DNA of 64,000 nt from contig NC_133324.1 in assembly GCF_042186555.1 (NCBI RefSeq), positions 8,516,236 through 8,580,235 of the forward strand. Reading direction: 5' to 3'. Positions 55,977 through 64,000 of the stretch are shown here, one piece after another (the stretch's first letter is position 1; every line of letters starts with the position of its first letter). The DNA comes from Aquarana catesbeiana. Taxonomy: Eukaryota; Chordata; Amphibia; Anura; Ranidae. A program made the translations under genes and the position numbers. A model generated the notes under the pieces. The model made no database searches, was not told where the DNA came from, and saw only the letters and a program-made list of their open reading frames with translations.

Positions 55977-57495
55977 TATTGAAAAATGTAAAGTAATACA
56001 CTTGGGGGCTAAGAATATGAACACAAGTTACAAATTATTGAGAGAACTCCAGGAGGAATTGAGAATGGAAAAGGATCTGGAGATTCTCGTAGACCACAGG
56101 CTCAGCAATAGCATGCAATGCCAAGGTGCAGCAATCAAGGTCAACAGACTATTAGCATGCATTAAAAAGGGTATCTACTCAAGAGATAAGACTTCAATTC
56201 TACCACTTTACAAAACTCTAGTTCGGCCACATCTGGAGTATGCCGTCTAGTTCTGGTCACCAGTTCTCAGGAAGGATGTGCTGAAACTGTAGAGAGTTCA
56301 GAGAAGGGGAACAAAGCTAATAAGGGGTCTGGAGGATCTCAATTATGAAGAATGACTACAAACATTAAACCTATTCTCCCTGGAGAAGCATTTATAAGTA
56401 GATATGATCACAATATGCCAATTTTTAAATGGTGATTCTAACATAGAGAGTAAACTATTCAGTCTCAGGTTTCTTAACCTCACTGGCGGTTTTCCCCAGT
56501 GTGGCTCGGGGTTAAATTGCAGTATCATTAGCGGTAACCCTGAGCCACACTGGGGATTGCATTGCAGGATCCTGGTGCAGTGTACTTACCTTGTCCCCAG
56601 GATCCTGCGATGTCCCCCTGCTGTGTCTGTGGGCTCTGTCCTCTGCCCATTGCCTCTGTGTGCCGGGCTCCGTTCCCTGTGAGCGTCGCAATGCATGGGG
56701 GCGGAGCCTGGCGGCAAATTAAAAAAATTGAAAATACATAACATATACAGTAAACTGCAATCTTACAGATTACATTACTGTATCAAATTATTTCACATCC
56801 CTTTTGTCCCCAGTGGTTTTTCCAGTGCCCTGCATGCAGTTTTACATTATATATACTGTTCTTTCTGCCTGGAAACTGGAGATTGTCCATAGCAACCAAA
56901 AAGTGTCTCTTTACATCAAAAGTGGTTTGAGACCAGCTAGAAAACAGTGATAGTAAATTAGAACACTTGCAGAATTGAGCGATAGTGAATCATGGGGAAA
57001 TTCATTTTATTATTTTTTATAATTATTTGTTATTTATTATATTATAATTTATGATTTTGTGTTTCAAACTTTATCATACCCGGGATATCTTCTAGACTCT
57101 TGTTTGGACAGATTTAAGTTTGTTATTGCTAAGAATTACAGGCCTACAATATAAAATGCCAAATTTCTATGCAAAGCAATTGTACTGCTTTGAGACGCAA
57201 AAATCGGACATAATCATACCGCCAGGAAGGCTACGAAGATATGCAACCACTCAAAGAAGTTGGATGAGAAATGGTTTAACCTTCAACTCTGTAAGGGTTC
57301 TTCACTGTTGGATTGTTAAGGATGTAGAACTCCCTTCCACAGTTGGTGGTGTCAGAGAGTGTTAATAAAACTTTGAGATGGACATCTTAGTGAATGCAAT
57401 ATACAGGGATATGGTAGTGACATAAACACACACACACAGGTTGAACTGGATGGACTGGTGTCTTCATTCAACCTTATCAAATATGTAACTATGTG
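55977..57495 (+). pseudogene. CR1 LINE 3' fragment, split by a MITE
   Basis: Left piece 55977-56477 reads NIEKCKVIHLGAKNMN, MEKDLEILVDHRLSN, ACIKKGIYSRDKTSILPLYK, VRPHLEYAV*FWSPVLRKDV. Right piece 57231-57495 reads RSWMRNGLTFNSVRV and the CR1 tail GGTTGAACTGGATGGACTGG, TCATTCAACC. Stops and lost bases make it dead. Confidence 0.85.
56478..57230. mobile_element. TTAA-type MITE inside the CR1 fragment
   Basis: Ends are inverted: CCTCACTGGCGGT (56478-56490) and ACCGCCAGGAAGG (57218-57230). TTAA lies on the left (56474-56477) and CTAC on the right, a decayed duplication. The left part has a mirrored block AGTGTGGCTCGGGGTTA / TAACCCTGAGCCACACT (56499-56556). piggyBac-type by target; no coding capacity. 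Confidence 0.7.
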
Positions 57496-57739
57496 CTGAG
57501 GTTTATGTGTCTGTATAAGACTGTGGTTTGTGGCAAAACAATTAAAACACATTTTTGGGGTACAAAGTACAGCAAGTAGGCTCAGATCCTGTTTAACAAT
57601 GTCTCTTTAAAACACAGCTGGCAGTGGAAAGTTATGTATATTGAATCATTGTGTCCCTCTGGGTGCTCCAGGTCCATCACAATACCAGCAATGATCTGGC
57701 TTTCTAGAACAGAATGTGGATCTCCTGCTCTTCATTTAA
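57496..57739. other. Unclassified DNA
   Basis: Nothing recognised on either strand. Confidence 0.35.
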
Positions 57740-59095
57740 CATTTTTAGGTGCCAAACTATTAACTGAACTTTTCCTGCCAGCCCACTGCATATATACATC
57801 CTGGTGAGACAAATGTCATTCTGCGAGGATGTACCCACATGGCATCCCAGTTTGGGTGTTCCTAGCAATCACAGTCAGCAGTAGTAAACAATGTCTGTCA
57901 GTCATGGTTGGTCACAACAATTACATGGTTCAAGACAAATCACAGCAACAATGTACTATGTGATAGCTGCAGCCAATAACAGTCTATCACAATAGTAAAC
58001 AATGGGATCATGAATGATGCCAAACATAGTTAGAAATGATTGCTTATACAGTGTACATGATTGTATAAGCAATCATAATGTTTAAAGAAAATCCCTATCA
58101 CCCCCCAGCACTAAAGCATCACTATGGTGACACTGCACTGCTCTGGTGACATCTTAAAAAAAAATAATATTTTTTTTTACACACTGTCACCATAGTAAGT
58201 GCAATGTCATTATGGCAAAAAAATTAACATTTTGAAACACTGACCATGCCTCTTAGAAAATACCTTGTAGTGTTTTATTAACAAAAGGTGGTGATTTTGT
58301 TGGTGATTCTCCTGTCCTGTCACTTCAGGGACTCAAGAAATGTGATAGGTAGTCAGGAAATTAGATGTGTAATTTATGCTCCCAAGTAGCACCATTGGGC
58401 TTTCAGGATTTTGTCCCTCTCTATACATCTAGGCTGGGAAATTGTGTCACAGATGTGGTATCCCCATACTCAGGAGGTATAGCAGAATGTGTTTTGGGGT
58501 GTAATTGTAAGTATGCCTATGCTGTGTGTGAGAAATAACTTGTTAAAATGACACTTTGTAAAAAAAAAATATTATTTTCCAAAAAATTGAAACAAAAAAT
58601 ACAACTTCAAAATCTCACCATGCCTCTTAAACAAATACATTTGGGGGGTATTGTCCTGTCATTTTAGGGCCTCAAGAAATTAGTCCATCACTACATCAGG
58701 ACTGATCAATTTTCAGATCTATATCCCATAGTGTGTAGACTTTCCCACAGAATTAATAATAAAGACTGATTTGGGTTATTTTTACCAAAGAAATGTAGCA
58801 GAATACATGTTGGTCCAAATTCATGAAGAAATATTGTTTATTTGCAAAATTTTATAACTCAAATTTTTAACCAGAATAGATTTTTCTCATTTATATTGCA
58901 AAACATAAAAACTTGGTGGTGATTAAATCCTACCAAAATAAATCTCTATCTGTTTAAAAAAAATGCTAAAATTTAATTTGGGTACATTGTTGGATGACTG
59001 AGTAATTATCATTCAATGTGTGACAGCGCTAAAAACTGAAAATGGCCTGGGCAGTAAGGGGGGAGGGGGAACAGCCCATTCTTGAGGTGATTAAA
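57740..59095. repeat. Old copy of the repeat family seen at 9354-9960
   Basis: Shares CAGATGTGGTATCCCCATAC, GCAGAATGTGTTTTGGGGTG, TCACCATGCCTCTTAAACA and other phrases with 9420-9900. The edges are approximate. It may be a TTAA-type MITE, as the end GGTGATTAA suggests, but the inverted ends are not clear. Confidence 0.4.
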
Positions 59096-59802
59096 ATGGA
59101 ATAACTAATGGGAAAAAAAAGAAAACCAAAACAAAGCACCATTCCTGGCCATATCCCTCAAGATGACTTCAAATCCCCCCAATGTGTTCACAATTAATAT
59201 ATCATCTTGACTTTTTAAAATAATTCTCCAACTTGCTGGTTAAGCACTTTTTAAAGTGAAGAATGCATGACTGCTATTACACATTTACCCCAAAAACGTA
59301 TAGATACCTTGCTATGTGTGACTTCAGGAAATCAGTGCCAGAAATCTTTCCTGTATAATTAGAGTCAGACAACTCTGATATGAAAACATCTGAACAGCCA
59401 AAGAACTATTATTCTATTATTCTCCAAGGAGAGTTCAGCAATGGCAGCCTCCATTAGGGAGACCAGTGAATGTCTGTTTATTGATCTCCCCTATCTATTT
59501 GTTACCGAGAAGTGATCGGTAAAATGTGACTTTGGGGTCCTGGGAAGAAGCTAATGGGGCGTGATCTGAACTCCATTTGTTTAATGGAGGGCAGAGGAGA
59601 CATCAGGGGTCTCATTAAGGGGAACCTGTCCCAAAAAATTATCACATAGGGGACTCGTGTCCTTGTGTGATAAAAATTAACATGTAAGAAAATAAAGTCA
59701 AATCCACGCACTTTAACCCCTCACAATACATAAATATGAACCTCCCCCACATACACACATATACAAAAATAAACACAGAAGGGATGGGCACCTGCACACT
59801 TA
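59096..59802. other. Unclassified DNA left of the Harbinger element
   Basis: No gene identified. The three bases before the Harbinger end are TTA (59800-59802), the expected target triplet. Confidence 0.4.
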
Positions 59803-60275
59803 TGCCCCGTACACACGGTCGGACTTTGTTCGGACATTCCGACAACAAAATCCTAGGATTTTTTCCGACGGATGTTGGCTTAAACTTGTTTTGCCTACAC
59901 ACGGTCGCACAAAGTTGTCAAATTTCCGATCGACAACCACGCGGTCACGTACACCACGTACGACGAGACTAGAAAAGGCCGGTTCAGAACCAAGCACGGC
60001 ACCCTTTGGGCTCCTTTTGCTAATCTCGTGTTAGTAAAAGTTTTGTGAGAGACGATTCGCGCTTTTTCAGACTCGTGGCTTTCAGATCGTTTTCTGCTGT
60101 TCAGTTTGTGCTTGTGGGTTTGTATCTGCTCTTCAGTGCGTGCAGTCAGTTCGTATCAGAGTTTTCTGTGTGATCTTGCCCGCTCGTTGCTGTTTTTCAG
60201 GTCGCTCTTCACAGGCCTTGCTGTTCTTCAGTGCGTTCTGTTACTTTTTTCTGAGCAGCCGACCGTTTTCTAGCC

Positions 60276-60665
60276 ATGTTTCGTATGCGTACTCCTCGTA
60301 CAGTTCGTGCTGTGCGGGGGCTTGGTGCTGGGGTCCTGACCTTGACACAAGTCCAGTCCATGAACAGGGTGGGGAGGAGTTCATGGACCAAGAATTGGTT
60401 CCTTCAGCGTCACCAGTTCTCTCATATGCCTTTGCTCCGTGAGATCCGTGAGAATAATCCTGATGATTTCAGGAACTTTCTCAGGATGACGGACCCCGTG
60501 TTTCACCGTTTGTTGGCTTTGCTGACCCCTTATATTAGCAGGCAGGATACCTGCATGAGGCAAGCCATCACTCCGGAGCAGAGGCTGGTCGCTACCTTGC
60601 GGTATTTGGCCACAGGGAGAAGTCTGCAGGACCTCAAGTTCTCGACAGGCATCTCCCCCCAGGCT
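60276..60665 (+). pseudogene. Harbinger transposase, N-terminal part only
   Basis: ATG at 60276. After a basic N-terminus (FRMRTPRTVRAVRG) comes the typical pre-catalytic region: WTKNWFLQRHQFSHMPLLRE, NNPDDFRNFLRMTDPVFHRL, LALLTPYISRQDTCMRQAIT, PEQRLVATLRYLATGRSLQD, LKFSTGISPQAL. HARBI1-type proteins carry this before the DDE_4 nuclease domain. Here it turns at about 60666 into unrelated CGHLLLVFV and stops at 60701. No donor site is visible at that point, and the catalytic acids are not found downstream, so an internal deletion removed the nuclease. A degenerate TATA (CTAGAAAAGG near 59969) stands where the MITE keeps CTATAAAAGG. Confidence 0.85.
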
Positions 60666-60794
60666 CTTCTTTGTGGACATTTACTGCTTGTGTTTGTTTG
60701 AGCTGACCCTGACAGAAATGTGTGGAGTGCAGAAAATGTTGTGATTGTGTAACCTTATACAAAGCACTGTTGGCTGTTATTTACTAAATGCAAA

Positions 60795-60860
60795 GACACT
60801 TTTCACTACAAGTGCACTTGCAACTGCACTGAGACTGCACTTGTAGTGCAAAGTGGATTT
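60795..60860. repeat. Hairpin in the Harbinger element
   Basis: CACTACAAGTGCA and TGCACTTGTAGTG are perfect inverses, with outer CACTTTT/AAAGTG extending the stem. It follows the truncated transposase. Confidence 0.75.
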
Positions 60861-61231
60861 CCCCTTAGGAAATAACCCCCATTTTCTCATAAAATAACAA
60901 TTACATCACCCCAAAAGTGTTGTAGCGTTGAGACAATAATCCACACATTCTTGATGAACAATCTTTTTAATACCTGCACAATCACATGTGCATTTACCAA
61001 AGGTTTTTCTGACAAACCAACATGTTTGTTGTATAACAATTTTTGTGGTGTCATTATCCAAAATCAAAATGTGCATTTTATAGAAAACAGGCCTGTGTAA
61101 AACCAACAAGAAAGACACAAATCTTGATCTTACAAAGTTCACATTTGGTAGAACTGGAAGGCAATATCAGACATGAGTATTTAGAAACTGTGTTTGATAT
61201 TGCGTTCAGATGGGGGGAAATCACCCCTGGA

Positions 61232-61449
61232 AAAGCCAAATTTGGAAGATGCACACAAATTTCCCAATGTCAACATGTGCTAGCTGCCATCACGGGGGAT
61301 CAAGGGATGTGTTTTGGGGGAGAAAGCCCTTCCTCACCGCTACTTTATTATTGAGGAAGGGGTTGCACCCCCAAAACGCGTCCATTGATCTCCCGTGATG
61401 GCAGATAGCACATGTTGACACACTGTGTGCATCCTCCAAATTTGGCTTT
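61232..61449. repeat. Large imperfect hairpin, about 100-bp arms, 15-nt loop
   Basis: AAAGCCAAATTTGGAAGATG starts the left arm and CATCCTCCAAATTTGGCTTT ends the right. In between, TGTCAACATGTGCTAGCTGC pairs with GCAGATAGCACATGTTGACA, GTGTTTTGGGGG with CCCCCAAAACGC, and AGCCCTTCCTCA with TGAGGAAGGGGTT. The loop is 61337-61351. It lies between the convergent transposase and Myb-like genes. Confidence 0.9.
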
Positions 61450-61515
61450 GGGAAAAATCACAAAAACATTTCGCACATTGTAGCACACAAAAGAAGAAAG
61501 TGATTTGGAGGGGTT

Positions 61516-62822
61516 TTAAACTCGCCCCAAAACATCAATGATGTTTTTATATTTTGGAATAACATCATTGATGTTTTGCTTGATGTTTTCCAATTGTAAA
61601 TTACACCCCATGATCTCCCCGATCAGGATCTGGGCACTTTCGGATGTGAAAGGATCTGGATCCACAACCTCACGATCACCTAAAAAGAGAGGAAACCCAA
61701 AATAAATTAGGTTTCAAAAAAATGCCACAATCAATCTCTTATCTGAGCCTGTGGTCGCAGACACTCACCTGTTGTGGTAACTACTTCCACCACGTCTTCT
61801 TCCTCCTGCTCATCTTGTGTTGGGTGGATTTCCCCTTCTTCCAGAGGGGGGGGGCTCTGGTCTCCTCGGATGAGGGGTGTCCTCCGAGTCTTTTCTCCCC
61901 TATGTAAAACAAAAATGGTATAATTAGCACACAGATATTTAATGTCAGAACTATAAAGATGAAACATTGCTTGGAAGTGGGGTACAATTGTCCATTTTAG
62001 CCGAGTTCCAAGATGTAGCTTTTTTAGTGCCCTTTGTCAAGCTGCAATACTTTACCTGTTTGGTAAAAGCTTCACAGATGTAGCCCCCCCATAGTATACA
62101 CTGGAGCACCTGTGTGGCCCCCCTAATAAAAATGGTGTTCTTGTGTCCCACACTAGTGCTCCAGTGTCCAGATGTGAAAACAGCTGCTCAGTGTCCTCTC
62201 CTTACACACAATCTAGTTTGCATTTCATTCTAGTAACAAAGCCATCTACACAACCCAATTCTTTGAAGACAAGTATAGGGAGTCAAAATGGTGGCCAAAT
62301 GCATATGGCCTAAACAATGGTATTTTATAGTCCGAAATAAAAATGTGTGATCCGAACGAATAATGTGCCCATGAACATGAAAGTTGCCATTTTAAACTGT
62401 ACAACAGTTCCTAAAAGCACATGGAGCAGCACGAACGTAATAAACATAAAGAATAGGAACACAGCACAACTACTTACTTTTTTGCAGCAATCTCCGGATC
62501 TTTCTGTACTGCTCGTGTTCTCGTAATTTCTGGTCCGACCACCGCTTCCTGAGCTGATCTTTCGATCGTCGTACCCCGAATTTCCGGTGCAGACTCCTGA
62601 CCACTTTCGCCATGATCTTGGCCTAACATTGGGGTTGGGGTAAGGCCCATACTTTCCATCATAGTCGGCCTTCTTCAGGATGTCCACCATCTCCAACATC
62701 TCCCCAAAGGACATATTTGAGTCCTTTAATCTCCTTCTGGATCGGGACATTTCAGGCTCCAGCCTTTCCTCCTCCTGCTCCTCGTTGCTACAATTAGCAC
62801 GATCCTGCTGTCTATCCGCCAT
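61516..62822 (-). pseudogene. Harbinger Myb/SANT-like DNA-binding protein, three exons, two 1-base frameshifts
   Basis: Exon 1 62478-62822 (ATG 62820-62822) ends at a GTAAGT donor; exon 2 61769-61899 lies between TTTTACATAG and GTGAGT; exon 3 61516-61679 ends in TAA. Exon 1 reads MADRQQDRANCSNEEQEEER, MSFGEMLEMVDILKKADYDG, KYGPYPNPNVR, then after a missing base near 62625 KIMAKVVRSLHRKFGVRRSK and QLRKRWSDQKLREHEQYRKI, the helix-turn-helix typical of Harbinger partners. Exon 2 is acidic (QDEQEEEDVVEVV) and has one extra C in its C9 tract (61846-61854), which explains the phase mismatch. Exon 3 reads DPDPFTSESAQILIGEIMGC, a predicted leucine-rich helix. Without the two slips it would be about 212 residues. 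Confidence 0.85.
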
Positions 62823-62837
62823 GTGCTCTTCCCCCAC

Positions 62838-62996
62838 TGCGCCGAACGAAAAGGGGCGGGGAATAGACTAGAAAGAACGTCAGGGGCGGGCGGAGTTATA
62901 CGCATGCGCAGTGTGTATAAATCGTAATGCGCGCGTCTTACGTACAATCTGTGAGCGGAGGAAGGAGCATCGGAGACGCCGATCGTGCTAACGAAG
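62838..62996. promoter_or_regulatory. Divergent promoter between Myb-like (-) and MADF (+) genes
   Basis: Two GC boxes (AAGGGGCGGGGAA at 62851-62863 and CAGGGGCGGGCGG at 62881-62893), an NRF1-like palindrome CGCATGCGCA (62901-62910) and a TATA-like TGTATAAA (62914-62921). A first non-coding exon for the plus gene probably ends at the donor AAG|GTAGGA (62997). The ATG of the minus gene is only 16-18 bases left of the region. Confidence 0.65.
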
Positions 62997-63110
62997 GTAG
63001 GATCTAAACTTGGGCCTATACTGCTTCAAAATGGAAGCCTATATTGTAACAAGATTAGGGGAGTTTGGCCTGACATTAGGCTTTGTCTTGTGTTGTGTCT
63101 TACAGAGAAA

Positions 63111-64000
63111 ATGGATGGGTTCAACGACCACAATTTCCTGCCCCTGTTCATAGACAAGTACAGGGAGCTGCCCTGTCTGTGGCAAGTGAGACACCCCCAC
63201 TATAATCACAAACAGAAGAGGCAGGCAGCGCTGGAGAAACTGCTGGAGTTGGTGAAGCCGGTGGTCCCCACAGCAACCATCCCTTATTTGAAAGCTAAAA
63301 TTGGTGGCCTGAGGAGCACTTATCTTAGGGAGCGCAAGAAGGTCACAGATTCCCAGAGGTCCGGAGCTGCAACAGATGACGTTTATGTCCCCAGACTGTG
63401 GTACTATGAGAGACTGCGATTTCTGTCAGACCACAGTGAAGTCAGGGAATCCCTCTCTACTCTTCCTTCCACGCTTCCTTCCATCCCAGCTGAGGCTTCC
63501 GATGTCCAACCTGGGCCTTCCAGCCAGGAAGAAATGGAGGAGCCCAGCTGGAGTCAGGTATAGCATTCTTCTACAGATTTCTGGTCAATAAATAAATGAT
63601 GTTTATTAGATGTTATTATTGATCACTAATTGCTGATTAAAAAAAGTGCTTTACATATCAATAGACAGTAGTGGGCACCCAAAATTGGGAAAAGAATGAA
63701 AACTGCTGGGCTCAGAAGGATAGTCTGTTATATTTGTTAACATTCAATTTGCAGCAGTCAGGAGGTGAAAATTGTGGGTGATTGATGAATAAAAAACTAA
63801 AACTATGTCCCTTTTTCATACACAGGAAGACCTCAGCCAGGAGGAGGCTGTGGAATGTGGCAGTCAGGAGGAGGCGGGGATTATTAGTGTCAGCCAGGAG
63901 GAGGCGGGGATTAGTGGCAGCCAGGAGCAGGCAGGGCTAAGTGGCAGCCAAGAGAAGCCTGGGACAAGTCGCAGCCTGACTGAGTCTCAGGTCCCTCCCC
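63111..64000 (+). CDS. MADF-domain protein of the Harbinger element (partial, two exons seen)
   Basis: ATG at 63111 follows a TGTGTCTTACAG acceptor (exon from 63106). Coding exon 63111-63557 (149 codons) ends at CAG|GTATAGC; the next begins at 63826 after TTCATACACAG and runs off the window in the same phase. Residues 1-90 are a MADF domain: MDGFNDHNFLPLFIDKYREL, PCLWQVRHPHYNHKQKRQAA, LEKLLELVKPVVP, LKAKIGGLRSTYLRERKKV, then RLWYYERLRFLSDH. MADF is a Myb/SANT-related DNA-binding fold. The tail is Ser/Pro-rich and acidic, and exon 2 repeats an SQEEAG unit about four times. It is open throughout, unlike its two neighbours. It may bind transposon ends; that is inference. It could also be a domesticated host gene. 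Confidence 0.8.
63826..63965 (+). repeat. In-frame repeat coding SQEEAG units
   Basis: AGCCAGGAGGAGGC and close variants recur at roughly 24-36 base steps, giving LSQEEAVE, GSQEEAGI, VSQEEAGI, GSQEQAGL, GSQEKPG. The reading frame is kept across all units. Confidence 0.8.

Larger units (their letters stand above)
59803..64000. mobile_element. Harbinger-type DNA transposon with transposase, Myb-like and MADF genes (right end outside window)
   Basis: Left end TGCCCCGTACACACGGTC preceded by TTA. The first 130 bases match the MITE at 39118. Order inside: truncated transposase (+), large hairpin, three-exon Myb/SANT-like gene (-), bidirectional GC-rich promoter, MADF-domain gene (+). In Harbinger elements transposase and a Myb-like partner act together in nuclear import and end binding. 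The MADF gene may be a third partner, or it may belong to a second nested element; the right end is needed to decide. Confidence 0.75.

Noticed and set aside
41081..64000. Search for V2R exons 1-3 on the minus strand
   Set aside because: No open stretch of about 800 bp with ligand-binding domain features; the long minus frames are L1 ORF1 and ORF2.

Overview
The window looks like genomic DNA of an amphibian, most likely a ranid-type frog. That assignment is inference: it rests on a vomeronasal type-2 (V2R) receptor gene with vertebrate exon structure, and on a dense mixture of L1/Tx1-like and CR1 LINEs, a Penelope-like element, Harbinger, piggyBac, hAT and Tc1 DNA transposons, and LTR elements whose style I recognise from frog genomes. 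I see no rRNA, tRNA, CRISPR or bacterial-type feature.

The only host gene I can support is a V2R-type family C GPCR on the minus strand. Exon 6 (seven-transmembrane, 20473-21380), exon 5 (cysteine-rich, 21649-21772) and exon 4 (end of the ligand-binding domain, 40853-41080) are open, have matching splice phases and have the 124- and 228-bp sizes usual for exons 5 and 4 of this family. Intron 4 is about 19.1 kb and almost entirely transposon. Exons 1-3 are not seen and would lie to the right of the window if the gene is complete.

Layout. 1-4942: L1-type LINE A, with an uninterrupted 1302-residue ORF2. 4943-5990: AT-rich minisatellite. 6719-9353 and 13543-16177: a nearly identical 2.6-kb direct repeat separated by a 3.6-kb piggyBac element. 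16.2-20.0 kb: Tc1 and L2-like relics. 20.5-41.1 kb: the V2R exons and the large intron. That intron holds a nest (Penelope element, split by an LTR element with 5-bp duplication GACAC, itself split by a satellite-filled hAT-like element with 8-bp duplication GGTTTGAA and by a solo LTR with 4-bp duplication CAAG), L1 copy B with a Harbinger MITE inside it, another Harbinger MITE and a probable LTR. 41.2-46.1 kb: CR1 fragments, a solo LTR, and an inverted-repeat element split by a second member of the hAT-like family. 46.15-49.1 kb: a CR1 LINE, tail to tail with L1 copy C (about 49.1-54.98 kb). 55-57.5 kb: two piggyBac-type MITEs in and beside one CR1 fragment. 59803-64000: the left part of a Harbinger element carrying a truncated transposase, a frameshifted three-exon Myb/SANT-like gene on the minus strand and an open MADF-domain gene on the plus strand, the last two leaving a shared GC-rich promoter; the element runs off the window.

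How the parts act together: LINE ORF1/ORF2, the Harbinger transposase/Myb/MADF set and the LTR gag-like gene are element-internal systems. The host contribution is chemosensory. The main new points are the hAT-like family that carries satellite and palindrome DNA between clean 8-bp target duplications, and the Harbinger with a divergent Myb/MADF pair, a large hairpin between its convergent 3' ends, and matching MITEs elsewhere in the same window.
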